A stretch of DNA of 64,000 nucleotides from Caprella mutica (lineage: Eukaryota; Arthropoda; Malacostraca; Amphipoda; Caprellidae): the NCBI GenBank assembly GCA_947561585.1, contig CANNZV010000944.1, forward strand, positions 248,001 to 312,000. Direction: 5' to 3'. Below, in pieces: positions 1 through 12,500 of this stretch. Position 1 is the first letter of the stretch. The number at the start of each line of letters is the position of its first letter. A program made the position numbers and the translations under genes. Under the pieces are notes generated by a model. It was given only the letters and a program-made list of their open reading frames with translations. It was not told the DNA's origin and did not search any database.

Positions 1-526
1 CTTCTTGAATTAGAATTATTCTTGCGAAACAAATAGTTAATTAGTAGTTAAATTAGCAAGTACACATTACTAAATGCTTACATGAACCTAATTCAGTCGG
101 TGATGAACAGAGCGATGGAGGGGCTAAGTTTTCTTCTGCCGTTCATATTTTTGAAGAGCGTTCACATGGCAATTGTTTTCTTCCAACCTTACGAATTCAT
201 CTTGTCACGGCGACACTCCTTTAAAAATGTGCATGGTCAAATGTTGGTCAAAATCATAATTCCCAGTCACTGACAATGTGTGAATACGTCATCATATTTA
301 CTAAATAAAACTGTTAAATAAACATATTCAATTTGTACGTTTAGGAAAAAAATTGTAAAAAAATGTCAAATTATGAATTCAGGATGTTCATATCAATTTT
401 TTTATCATAATATGATAAAAAAAAGTGGTTTAGTAACGGATATGAGACATTTCGTCTCAAATCAACGTATTTTCAGAGAATTTTTTTTTAGTTAACATAA
501 GTTTATGTTATCATCTGATAGATGGC
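1..526. other. AT-rich flank, no gene seen
   Basis: No coding exon could be supported here. The one notable item is a perfect A/T-rich inverted repeat at about 397-423 (seven T, ATCATA, a one-base centre, TATGAT, seven A), which could fold as a hairpin. Confidence 0.5.
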
Positions 527-734
527 GTTATTTTCATTATAGTTATTTTCATTATAGTTATTTTCATTATAGTTATTTTCATTACAGTTATTTTCATTAT
601 AGTTATTTTCATTATCGTTATTTTCATTATAGTTATTTTCATTACAGTTATTTTCATTATAGTTATTTTCATTATCGTTATTTTCATTATAGTTATTTTC
701 ATTATAGTTATTTTCATTATAGTTATTTTCATTA
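527..734. repeat. 15-bp minisatellite, about 14 copies
   Basis: The unit TTATTTTCATTATAG repeats almost perfectly, with single-base variants (ATTACAG, ATTATCG). Because 15 is a multiple of 3 and the unit has no stop in some frames, both strands show open frames (YFHYS or ITIMK repeats). These are by-products of the repeat, not genes. Confidence 0.95.
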
Positions 735-1559
735 ATTTTGATCGTTCCAGAACAATCTGAAATGAACGTTTGTTCAATGTCTGTTTATCTTCGGAAATAA
801 GCTATAAAAATTGAAATTGTGATTTATATACAATACACTAACGAATAAAGTATTTCTTGAGTGTTAACTAATTATATTACAATTTACACGCATATAAACA
901 AAAGTTTTTTGCACAACGTTTGGGAAATCACAACAAGATGGCGTCAATAACCCGTGCAAAGCTTGTGCTATTTGTCACTAGATGGCGCTTTTTCAAAATA
1001 AATAAAATGTTCCTTTCTTAAATTAGAATTATATAGATGAGGAGAATATATAATCATACATAATTAAATAAGCTGATTACATTTACATTAAAACATATTA
1101 ACGAATGTTAATATTACCCCACCCCCCCTTTAAATAGATATTATTAATAAAAAATCATTTCCTTCATATGAATCTTGCAACATGATTTTTTAGCAAAATA
1201 TTGCAGAATAACAAAGTACATTACAATTCATATTACCATACACAGTAAAAAAATACACGGTATTAAATTACCTCATGTTTCTAATTAATATAGAATAAAT
1301 AACCCCACAAACATACAGGGACAAATCTGAGAACAAATCTGTAAGTGCCTAAATAATATATGATAGAAAAATAAATAAAATATTGTATTAGTTGAATTAA
1401 TCAGAAAAATAACATTTGAGATTCATATTCATTAGTTTTCTGTATTGTTGATAGAAGACATGGGTTGCAATTCTGGGGTTACCAGCTGTGCCGCTTTGAA
1501 CTTCACTTATTTCGGTCGCTTTGGAGGTTTTTTCTGTTAATTCACGAAACATTTCCCCC
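735..1559. other. AT-rich stretch without recognised features
   Basis: No ORF with coding character is seen. A C-rich tract lies near 1119-1130. The stretch includes the 3' side of the decayed ORF described at 1560-3420, whose true end is unclear. Confidence 0.4.
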
Positions 1560-3420
1560 ACCACCTCGTGATACTAAACCCCTGGTATTTTACGAACCCT
1601 AGCCTGACCATTTAGATCTCTACACAATCTCTTTTCAAGCTTTACAAAATCTTCCAGAGGAATACTCTCTTTAATATCACTGAGAAATGACAAAATTCCA
1701 TCTTTGTCATCTCTGTTATGAAAATCTATCACCCGGCAAACTAATACTGATTTCATGCAAGCATCCATAAAGTTCCTAGAACTGTACCCAAAAGCGTCCG
1801 TTCAGTGCCGCGAAAAATCTTCACTGTCCCAAAGAAACTTAAATGCATCTCTGCTTTTTTCTGCATACCCTGAACTCTCTGAAAACTTTTTTTGAAAGAG
1901 AAGAAAGAAGAGTGGAATACTTTCGGTGTGAAAGAATTTCCTCGGGTTGTACAGATTCACGTAAGGATTCAAAACACCCTACAATTTTCTCCATCGAATC
2001 ATAATATTACCAATGTATCAAAGCACTGAGAAGTAGGTATATTCCATCTTTTTCCATTCTTATTCTCTCTAACAATCCTGACTTATCAGGTGACCGGTCC
2101 ATTCGCCGAAAACACATTCGCCGAAAAAAATGTGATTATTTAAAAAGGTAAACAAATTTATCTGATATGTCCAGATGATATTACATATAGATGAATTTAC
2201 ATACAAGTGTATATGTCACGCGCGTTTGAGTGATCTGCAATATCGACCGATTTCGCTGCGCAATCTGTTGATCAACAGTTTGCGCAGTATTGACAAAATG
2301 GAGAAATGTATTTGAGTACAAAAAGGAAGTCAAAATCAATTCCGTTCAGCAATTCATTTTAAAAAATAGAAAAGTTTATGTTAGAATAAATGGATTAAAT
2401 ATTTATTATTTAACAAATACTACCAAATTTATTCAGAAACTTTTATAATGGGACTAAGCGCAAGCATATATATGGCATTAAAATCAAACAATTAACTACC
2501 GTTTAATTTATAGTTACTAAAAAATTTGATCAATTTTAAATAATCATTTAACACAGGATTTTCAATAAACTTAAATTTTTGTAGTAAACCTTAGTCTGCT
2601 AAAAATTGTCATGTTTTCGGCGAATGTGTCGTGCGGCGAAGGTGTTTTCGGCGAATTGACCTAGAACCGACTTATCAAGGGGTTGACTAAGAGCGTGAAG
2701 ACAGGAATCTAAAGCATCAGCATTTTTATACCGGCAGTTGATTACAGATAATATCTTAATTGCTTCACAGAGCATTTTGTTTGTGTCACTTCTTATGAAT
2801 GCGTTACATCTTGCAAAATATTCTATGCCTTCAGCCCATACAAGTTTAGCAGCTTCTTGGAGTTTTTGGTGAGATAAATGTTGATGATTTTTGAGTTTTG
2901 TTGTACCATCCTCATCAACGCTAACCCAAAGTCCACACACAGGTTCATCCTCAATTAAATCTCGGAAAAGATCTCGTTTTATTTGTGCATCATTTCTGGC
3001 CTCGCATGCGTCACCATCTGCACAATCTACAAAATCATCAAGTACTACTTGAAGCAACGGTAAAATCTTATGGAATACCTACAAGCAAGTTCAAACTGTC
3101 CACAATACCCAATAGGATTCTCAACTCCTCCTCTTTTTTCGCTAATTAGGGCTTCACCCAAAGCAGTGTTGTTCAATCTGTATTAGACCAGCATCTCTCA
3201 TCACGAAATATATCGATCAAAAAATCAAACTGATCATGTGTGACTTCCTCCCCAGACCACCTATCAATTGATCCCTTATCTTTAAAGTAGTCCACATACT
3301 CAAAATAAGTCCTGAGCCTATTGTAAGTTTTCTCTGAGCTCTTATTTCTGGATTAAAGTTGTCGATTGCAGGCTGCAACTTTCCAAGTATTTCACCAAGT
3401 TTTTGTTGTCTAGTTTACAT
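1560..3420 (-). pseudogene. Decayed ORF of unknown family, split by a DNA element
   Basis: Two minus-strand open pieces, 2599-3057 (152 codons) and 1574-1768 (64 codons), are separated by stops, frame changes and the inserted element at 2089-2668. If the element and one copy of its 9-bp target repeat are removed in thought, the upstream frame runs on for about 25 codons before a stop, so the insertion hit a once-continuous frame. The larger piece is mixed and hydrophilic, with Cys (for example CADGDAC) and several His, and does not look like repeat-derived translation. I do not recognise the family. It could be a remnant of a transposon-encoded protein or of a host gene. No intact start, end or splice structure could be defined, so the limits are approximate. 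Confidence 0.45.
2089..2668. mobile_element. Non-autonomous DNA transposon with 9-bp TSD
   Basis: The ends are inverted repeats of about 25 bp sharing ATTCGCCGAAAAC, with further copies of the TTCGCCG motif just inside each end. The element is flanked by a perfect 9-bp direct repeat, GACTTATCA, at 2080-2088 and 2669-2677. The interior is AT-rich and has no transposase ORF. The 9-bp duplication would suit a Mutator-like family, but the superfamily is not proven. It interrupts the minus-strand ORF remnant. Confidence 0.85.
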
Positions 3421-4162
3421 CTTTTTCCCGTATAGTAAAATCACATACATTATGAATACAATAATGGGTTTGCAATAGTAATAATATCGGTGTACGTAGC
3501 TTAACCGGTTAAAAGTGTACTTCCTCGTTAAAATAAATACATTGGAATTAAATGCTCATATAAATGTACGAAATGATAACGTAGTCAAAATAAAAAGATA
3601 TTAAAAATTAAATAGATATGAATTACATGAAAAAGAAAATGTGACGGAAAAGGATTACTAAATCAAATTGCTACAAATTTAAAAACAAGTGTTTGTAAAT
3701 TTTTTGTTTTGTAAATTGTAATACCTCTGAAAATAATCAATGTAAACTAGTTATTTGGTAGATGAATGAAATATTTGTTAAACCATATAATTTAAAGAGG
3801 TCATTGCTTGACCCTTAGAACGGATAATTTGTGTCCTTTGTATAGGCTGTTCGTATAAAGATCGTCCGCTGTACGAGCTTTTCTGTAATTGCTTTATATA
3901 AATATGTCAAATTTAATTAGGAATAAAAACGAATTTAAATTTTTTATATGTTTAATTCATATACTGGTACAAAGACACCAACGTACAAAATTTTTATATG
4001 ATAATCATTACAAGATTTATTTATTATCTAATTTTATTCGAATTCACAGACCAGGGTGACTTGGCAGTATTCGGGACGTGGTTGTTAACATGGTCAGTTG
4101 TTCATGGTTGGTTCATGACCCTAAGTTAACCGCTAGGGCTCCGGTAATCAAGTGGTTATATC
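3421..4162. other. Non-coding AT-rich DNA with a shared short motif
   Basis: No gene is seen. Positions 3857-3881 carry a 25-bp sequence (begins AAAGATCGTCCGCTG) that is identical to 44657-44681 inside a hAT-like element, so this stretch probably contains an eroded copy of that family. Confidence 0.45.
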
Positions 4163-4336
4163 TATGGTTGTGACAATATGCTTTTAAAATCATAAATTCC
4201 AAGAATATCACAGACGAAATGAAATGGTATCGAATGCTATATACCGCTGGTGTAGAACCATTCAATAGTCTTTAATTCTCTCCGTCTATAATATTTTCAG
4301 GATCTATGATTTTTGAAGTATATTGTCACAGCCCTA
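4163..4336. mobile_element. hAT-like MITE copy 1
   Basis: The terminal inverted repeats read GGTTGTGACAATATGC on the left and end TATTGTCACAGCCCTA on the right. The interior is closely similar to the copy at 4452-4625, sharing GACGAAATGAAATGGTATC and ATATTTTCAGGATCTATG. It has no coding capacity. Ends of the TAGGGnTGTGAC type are typical of hAT elements. Confidence 0.75.
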
Positions 4337-4451
4337 TTTATTATAATTCAGAGTGCACATTTTATCTATCAAAGTAAATTAGAGAAATCACTTCATTAAA
4401 GTGATTTCATATCAACCTGAGTTAAAGGAAGAAATATTTCAATGTTATCAG

Positions 4452-4625
4452 TAGGGTTGTGACAATATGCGGTTTTAATCGAAGATCTTAAGAATATCAT
4501 AGACGAAATGAAATGGTATCAAATACTCTATACCGCTGGTGTAGAACGACAAAATAGTCTCCAATTCAATCAGTCTATAATATTTTCAGGATCTATGATT
4601 TTTAAAGCATATTGTCACAACCCTA
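4452..4625. mobile_element. hAT-like MITE copy 2
   Basis: The ends are TAGGGTTGTGACAATATGC and GCATATTGTCACAACCCTA, perfect inverted repeats. The length is 174 bp. It is the sister of the element at 4163-4336, 115 bp away in the same orientation. No clear 8-bp target duplication was seen. Confidence 0.8.
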
Positions 4626-5582
4626 TTTATTAGATTTCTAATCGAAATTAATTTAGCATATTATAGTTTTGTAAAAGTTGACTATACGTTTTGGAAGAAA
4701 ATTGTATTCATATCAATTTATGGATTCAGGAAGGAAGACTAGTTTAAAAAAAAAAAAGAAATTAGAATTAAAATAAATTCACTTCAGTTTCTTATGTTTA
4801 AAAGTGACCAAAAAAAGGATATAATAGAAAAATAATTTAAAATATTTTTATTAGTTAAATTAATCAGAAAAATAACATTTGACTGAAATTGTGTAACATA
4901 TAAATAGAAAAAACAAAATCACCAATTAAAGACCATGGCAAAAATACCACACAAAAAATAATGACAATCAACAATTTTTAAGGCAAATTATGAAAATACA
5001 ACGAATTTATTAATTCTTGAATCCAATATAAAAATCACGTCTACTAATATTATTTATTGTACCATCTTGTACTTCAACTGATCTTATTTGATTGTTTGGA
5101 AAAAGGCCTTGTGTGCATCTAAACAAATTCCTAAAAGTTGGATAAAAACAATTATCTTAGAATGCAATTTTTTTTAAATAAATGAATACCGATTACATTT
5201 CTTCATTGAATTTACATGTGATAAATTTGTTACCAATTTATCAAACTTGTATATCAATTTTTTGAAAATTTACTTCGGTTTCAGCTAAAACTTTTTTGAC
5301 AGACTTCAAAAATAAAACGCACCACAAAATCGACTCTACACGAATATCATAAACCTCTATTATTTTTCAATTAGAAACGATAATTTACAAAAGAAAAGGA
5401 GTCAGTAAAAGATATTATCTAGCTATAAATCTATACAAACATAGGAATGACTTAAAAGCAACGACACTGTACAGCTTACTTGCGGAAAAAAACATTTTTG
5501 GTTTCACCTGACATCCACTCAAAAAAAGAGCAAAAGAGGCTATTTATTCAAAGTTTATAAATCAAATATTTCAAAAACGATG
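4626..5582. other. AT-rich stretch, nothing recognised
   Basis: No ORF, array or element end was identified. Confidence 0.4.
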
Positions 5583-5860
5583 TCAACAAGTTCAAACATG
5601 TTTTAACAAGTTCAAACATGTTTTTAAAAGTTCAAACATGTTTTTAAAAGTTCAAACATGTTTCAACAAGTTCAAACATGTTTCAACAAGTTCAAACATG
5701 TTTCAACAAGTTCAAACATGTTTCAACAAGTTCAAACATGTTTCAACAAGTTCAAACATGTTTCAACAAGTTCAAACATGTTTTAACAAGTTCAAACATG
5801 TTTTAACAAGTTCAAACATGTTTTAACAAGTTCCAACATGTTTCAACAAGTTCGAAAATG
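5583..5860. repeat. 20-bp minisatellite, about 14 copies
   Basis: The unit is TTCAAACATGTTTCAACAAG with an exact 20-bp period. Variants have TTTTAACAAG or TTTTTAAAAG, mainly at the two ends. Each unit is centred on the palindrome AAACATGTTT. The overlapping open frame (KVQTCFN repeats) is an artefact. Confidence 0.95.
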
Positions 5861-6539
5861 TTTGTGTTGACAAAAAATGAAAAGAAATTCAACATACGTC
5901 CTTAAATTAATAAAAATTATATTGGAAACACGACTATAAATTATTGCGGGTAATAATTATATTACAATCATACGTAGTATAAAAACATGGTCCATACGTT
6001 CATAAAATGTGGAAAATTTAAACTTACAAACTAGGATATTGAATAAAATTTCTTTTAGAAATAAAAAAAATAATATATGCACAAGCCAATTGATGTGATT
6101 CGAGGGGAACTGTAATGTGGCACTGGATTTCAAGCAAAAGAAATATGTTAAAATAACATAATGCATTCCTAAATCTATTGCTATAACTAAAACTTCATTT
6201 CAAAAGACATAGCACAGTAATATTAAGTAGTAGCAAGTTGTAAAAAAGGTATATTGAACTATAGGTATTTTCTGGCCCAAACTCTTAAGATTCGTTTGGC
6301 TGGCGGAAGTGAATTGGAGGAAAAATACAAAAATCACAAGCGTTATTTTGAGGACAATAAGAAAATCACAGCAACGGCAACACTTCCTATCACTCACATT
6401 GGAAATTCTAAACTCAAAAGTTTAGTCATGAAGGCCTCATATATTTTAAAACTTTTTACAAGTTACCAAATTCTGAACATTCTAGCGCCATTCTCTCCGA
6501 ATCGTACAGTAAAACTCCGCCTGATGTTGCCGCATGCCT
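5861..6539. other. Downstream flank of plastin
   Basis: No convincing coding exon is seen. Open frames on both strands (6254-6544 plus, 6200-6397 minus) overlap each other and lie just past the plastin stop, so 3'UTR or flank is the simpler reading. Confidence 0.4.
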
Positions 6540-6545
6540 TTTAAT
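6540..6545 (-). promoter_or_regulatory. Possible plastin poly(A) signal (ATTAAA)
   Basis: ATTAAA on the minus strand begins 35 nt after the plastin stop codon. It is a common variant of AATAAA. No AATAAA is seen closer, and cleavage has not been located. Confidence 0.35.
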
Positions 6546-6560
6546 CCCCTTTCACGTTAT

Positions 6561-6598
6561 TTACTGCTTGGTATCCAGGTTACTGCTTGGTATCCAGG
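6561..6598 (-). repeat. 19-bp tandem duplication over the plastin stop codon
   Basis: TTACTGCTTGGTATCCAGG occurs twice in direct contact. The inner copy (6580-6598) encodes the last residues and the TAA stop. The outer copy lies in the 3'UTR and so duplicates the end of the coding sequence without changing the protein. Confidence 0.95.
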
Positions 6599-9500
6599 TT
6601 GGGGATGTAATCCCTAGCCATGAGACAAGCAAATACAGTCATTACCATCTTGGGCTTCACTTCGGTGATATCTTCAGGTAGGGCGTAAATGCGGGCACCG
6701 ATCTTCCTTGCGCAAGTGATGGCGTACTTAGCATTGGAGAAATTATCCTGCAAATAAAAGAATAAGAATTGTATATTGATCATATAGAGTAACAATTATT
6801 TTTTTAAGAGAGAGAAAAAATTGTATATATATTAGAGTAATATCATATAATTTTATATTCAAAAATAAATTGTGCTCAATAGTAAGGTAAGTATCTTTAG
6901 CTTCTCCTGATTAAATGATGAAGATGATATAATATTAAAGGAATGAATCCTGTTCAACACTTTTAACCTACAAATTTGTTTAAAAAATATGGAATCTAAT
7001 TTTGGAAATAAAATTCATTCTGATCTTCGAAAAATTGAAGTTAATATGGTTTTAAATGGAAAAATATTATCTTAAATAAAAAAATCCAATACTGACCTCA
7101 TCTGTGCCATCCATCCTCATGAGATCGTATTTGATTGTTCCGGGCTTGATCGCCTCCACCAAATCCACGATAACGACCGAATTAGCCACAGAACTGTCCT
7201 GGAAGCTTCTGATACTGGATTTCTTGCCAGACTCTGCAATCTTCTTGTTGACCCAACTGATAATTTCTGCCTCAACAATGGGTGAGCCAGACTCTGCCAA
7301 CTGAGACAGCATTGCCAGCGTGTAGGCGCGCATAAGCTGCCAGATGAGGGCCAGGGTTAGTGTGGGATTGCCGTCTGCGAGATCATTTCCGTCGATTCCG
7401 ACAAGGGAGAACTTGAGTTGAAGTCCGAGCTCCACGGCGTAATTGCAGTTCTCGAGCTTTTCCATGAATTTCTTTAGTTTGCTGAACTTGGTGTGAACGC
7501 GCTTCCAGTCCACGATACCTGGCCTGATAATATCGTAAAGCTGGAAGATGATTAGGCCATCAGCGAGATCACTGTACAGCCAGTTGACGTGGGGGGAGAC
7601 ACCCATACTGTTCATCCAGTTACGGTAAGCTGGGAAAAAAAGGTAAATAATCATATCCATTATTAGGTAATTAGATAAATGAATCAGATAAAGATGAAAG
7701 ATTTCCAATGAACTTTAACCCGATTTTAGGCGAGATATAGGTCAAATGATGTATTTTGAGTAACATTCCATTAATAAGCAACCGGATAATCACATTACAT
7801 TAGAAGCACGATTGTGAATTTTTTTATAAAGTTTTTTTAATGCTATTTTCTATTGCTTAATAGCTATGCTTTTCTTCACCAATAGGTATATTACAATAAT
7901 ATTTAAAAAAATCATGACATAAAGGGTTAACACTCACTTTTTTCTTCTCGACTTTCTTCGATGTGGTCATAGGCCTCCAAGTCGACATCGTCAGGCTTGT
8001 CGAGTGCAGGGTGGTTGTTGAAGAGGTTAGCGACAAAAGCGACATTCAGTTTGTAGACGCCTTCAACGACATCCTGCGGTGTGAGGAAACTGCGGCAGCC
8101 TAATTTATCAGCCTGTTGCAACATGAGTTCAGCGCGTGCTATCTTGTCATGTTCCTGAAAATTAAATTGATAATAAAATATAGGTAAAGAAAAGTAGCTA
8201 CTGAGAAAGAAATCGATAATAAAATATCGGGAGAATGAAATCGATATTAAAATATAGGTAAAATGTTAAAACGAACTATTGAAGGGTGTAAATAATAAGT
8301 GATCTATATACAACTAGGCTTATTGAGTTAGCATTTTTTATGGCAATTTTTCAGAGTAGCTATGGATAATTTCAACAGTTCTTATTAAATACTCTTTGTA
8401 AATTACAATGTTAAATAAAATGCTCCTTCAAATATCTTGAATCAGAAATTCCTGCTCTTTTTCTATACATTGTTCTTTTATTTTGACATAAATTGAGATA
8501 GCTACTCTTTTAAATAATTAAAAATTTAAGAATGTTCAATTGTTTGAGATAAATCAAAATTTTGATGCTTTTTAACTTTCAAATTAAATTAATTTTTTGA
8601 TGAATTTTATTTTAGGAAATATTTATATAGTCAGAATTCCCTGTATTTTTATACTTCACTTATTTATTATATCATATCCTATTTATTTAAATGATCATAT
8701 AAATTTATCACTCTTTTTGACTCACATGTAGTGCCTCAGTTGTCACACCAGCATCGTTAGGTGCAATTTGTTTGAGCAAGTATGTGTAGACTTCAGAGTC
8801 CTTGATGTCAGACGTCAAATTGTTGCATCGTCTGTGAAGAGAAATAAATAAATTTACTAATTTACTCTCTGTATAAAGATAATTACAATTGAAATTTTGA
8901 TTTATTTTAAATGGTATATCTATATAAAAATAGTGGATTACCTGGTGTATATTTCAACTTAAATTATTCCTACTTTGAATATCTAGATTACTTAAGAATC
9001 GATTTTTGAAGAAAATAATGCAAATCCAAAACTGGCCCATTGCCCAACTCAGACAATATTCTTCTATTTGAACCTATAAAGTATATCGGTCAAGTTGATT
9101 CCCAGATCTCTGTCTAGGTGGTAGTTTACCTATTAACTCCTGCTTTGTCTAGGTGGTAGTTGACCCTACCTATTAACTCCTGTTTTGTCTAGGTGGTAGT
9201 TGATCCTACCTATTAACTCCTGCTGTGCCTAGGTGGCAGTTGACCCTACCTATTAACTCCTGCTCTGCCTAGGTGGCAGTTGACCCTACATATTAACTCC
9301 TGCTCTGTCTAGGTGGCAGTTGACCCTACCTATTAACTCCTGCTCTGTCTAGGTGGCAGTTGACCCTACCTATTAACTCCTGCTCTGTCTAGGTGGTAAT
9401 TTACCTATTAACTCCAGCTCTGTCTAGGTGGTAATTTACCTATTAACTCCTGCTCTGTCTAGGTGGTAGTTGACCCATCTCAGCAGGATAGCTTCAGGTG

Positions 9501-12500
9501 ACAGCTTCATGAGCTCATTGATGTCCTCTCCATCCTCGAGCAGCTGGGCAAGACCAGGGCAATGCTCCAGGGATATTTGGTTGAAGAGACCAATGCGGAT
9601 GATTTGCCAAAGAAGACCCAGTACTAGATGGGGCTTGCCTGGGGTACAAAAAATCGTATTCAAAACTTCAATTAAGATTTATATTTGGTAAAAATAATTT
9701 TCAAAATTGGCATTGGATACTTTAACAAATCAAATCTAATAATAAAATATTACAAATCAAATATTACCTTTGGCTAGATCGTGAGCATCAATATTCACGA
9801 CATTACAGCCGATGGCTTGTGATGATGTGAGAGCGAGCGTCAGGTTCTCGTGCTTTGTGTACAGTGTCAGCGACTTCTTGTTGATAGCTCTGTCGTCAAT
9901 GGTGTCAGGACACGAGAAGTTGATCATTTTACTGGGGAGAAAATTAACTTGATGAGCTTACTGGAACATTAGCATTGAATGATTTACAAACAGTTTTAAT
10001 GGGGAAATATGACGAGTAGGATAGCTAAGTTACGAGTTATCGGTCATTTTCAAATCTTCGGTCATATAAGAAGAAACGATATAGCTAATAATTAAAACAA
10101 AAATTTTATTATTATTATATCATTTCATCTTAGCTATACGACCAAAGATGTAAAACCGACCGATAATTTGTAACTTGCCCTATAGTTTATGTGTCTATGA
10201 TCATCAAATTTGTAGTTTTGATTATAAATAGAGTCATGCATCAATGCTTAAACTATTAGCCAACTAACCATAAGAGGATACCATCCTTGACTTTATCATA
10301 GAGACTCTTGCCCTCTTGGTCAATGGGTAGGAGGTGTTTGAGATCCTCATCATGACCCAAGTTGGTGTTAATCCAGTCAGAGAAAGCGAGCTGTTCTTCT
10401 AGACGTACAGAATGTGTGGTGCCTGGAAATATCATATAGTTAGTATTAATAAGTAATCTATTTGTATCTAGCTACCTTATAGCTAGATGTTAAAGGTGGA
10501 AATACAATGGGTGTATTGCGGCAGTAGTATTAGGATGTGTCCTTCGGCCCAGGTATATCTATAAAAACAAAGCATGTCCCAAAAATCAGAGTATGCCGTA
10601 AGATCAGAAGAAGCCCCAAAGTCAGGGCATCCCCCAAAATCAGAGTATGTCCTTAAATCAGGGTAAGTGCCCCAAAGTCAGGGTAAGTGCACCAAAGTCA
10701 GGCTAAGTGCACTAAAGTCAGGGTAAGTGCCCCAAAGTCAGGGTAAGTGCCCCAAAGTCAGGGTAAGTGCCCCAAAGTCAGGGTAAGTGCCCCAAAGTCA
10801 GGGTAAGTGCCCAAACTCACCTTCAGATGAAGCAGTGGACATACCCCCCAGGGTCTCTAGATTTTCTCTCCTGTTTACCATCTTTTTGAAGGTGGTTGCT
10901 ACATCTTTGGATTTCAGACTAGAACACATCTGAAAAAAAAGGAGAAGTTGGGTATAAAATGATATATTAGCAACACAAACAATAGATTAAATCAACCACC
11001 TGATTAACGATAAGATACAAAGTCAATTAAAGGATACAAACCTCTTTTAATTCATTTGTGAATGATGCAGTTTTTTAATCTGATATGTTAGTTGTGATTA
11101 TTAATTGAGAAGAGTGTTGGAACACGAAATGATTCGTGGTTCCAAAATTCAATAAAATGAAAACACTGAGATTAAAGAAAAGTTAAGCTTTATATTATGA
11201 ATTACTATTGACAAATTATTATGAATTGCAATTGAGACAGAATAGTAAAGAAAACTTTGCATATATGATATGATAAATAAAATTAATTTTTAATAAAAAT
11301 TTGGTAGCTAATTGAAAAGGATCTACAGTCAACCAGCTTTGACACAATAAGCAAATTTGCTTAAAGGCAAACTTTTTAAATAGACTAATTATATAAACAT
11401 AGCTACAAATACACTAGGGTAAGTTATGAATTATCAGTAAGTTACACTTCTTCAGTCATATAAGAAAAAAAAAAATAATACAATAAAATAATTATGAATC
11501 ATTTTTCTCTAATATGACCAGAGTTGTGTAACTGTTGGAAAATTAGTAAGTTAGATTACAACTCACTTTTTTGAATTCAGAGAAAGAGAGAGTGCCTTTG
11601 TCAGGTCCTGATGTGTTAGTGTCCCAGTCGGAGAGGATTTTGCGCACTTCCCATTGCGGCAGTTTGATCCCCACAATTTCGAGAGCCTGACGTAGTTCCG
11701 ACACATCGAGGTAGCCATTGCCATCGATGTCGATCTGCAAAGAAATTAATTTAGTTAGGAGTTTTTCATTAACTTCTTATAGTTATTATTTAATTTATTT
11801 TAATATTTTTTAATGATAGTCAAATTGTTGAATGTCTGTAAAGGGATAATTTATTCTTTTGCTTGTGCAATTATGGAACTAATTTATAAAGCCCCTCTAT
11901 TCTGAATAAATTATTTCATCATTATTATATTGAGCTTTCAGACAAGTTTGGTTATACTGCTTAGATTTTTGTAGATGATGTACTGCAATAGTAATTATTT
12001 AAGTGAATTCAATTTTATTAACGGCTGTCTTTAAAGGTAGAAGAAAACTTCAAGGTAATTCTTATCAGTTTTGTTTATCACTAATGATAAAAATATAACA
12101 ACTATATTGAATAGTCAATAAAATGTGTTATGTTTAAATAGACCATAAAATATTATGAAAAAACTTCATCATAAACTGCAGAATTGTTATCATTTCTGAC
12201 AAGATTAGTCATTTGATAAATACATTTTTTAATTAATTAAAAAATGTAATTTTTCATAATTTCAAATTTTAACAAAAATGAGATTAGCATTTCAAGAAAA
12301 AAAAAATACTTAAATCAGATATAAAATACAATAACTAGTGATAGCTATGGAATTTAACTTAATTTGCATTTTTATTTAATTTTTAGCTACAGCTATGTAT
12401 TTTATCTATAAAATATAACATCAACATATACAAAAAAAAATTAATTTCAGTAAAAGTAGCCTAATAACTAATAGCTAAAAAATTAATAATGAAGACCCGT

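Noticed and set aside
5583..5860. CRISPR-like regular repeats
   Set aside because: Units are contiguous with no unique spacers, and the genome is clearly eukaryotic. The same applies to the other arrays.
9107..9440. Array after plastin exon 6 as extra coding repeats
   Set aside because: Reading on from the exon meets TAA immediately after the donor, and the 36-40 bp units do not keep frame.
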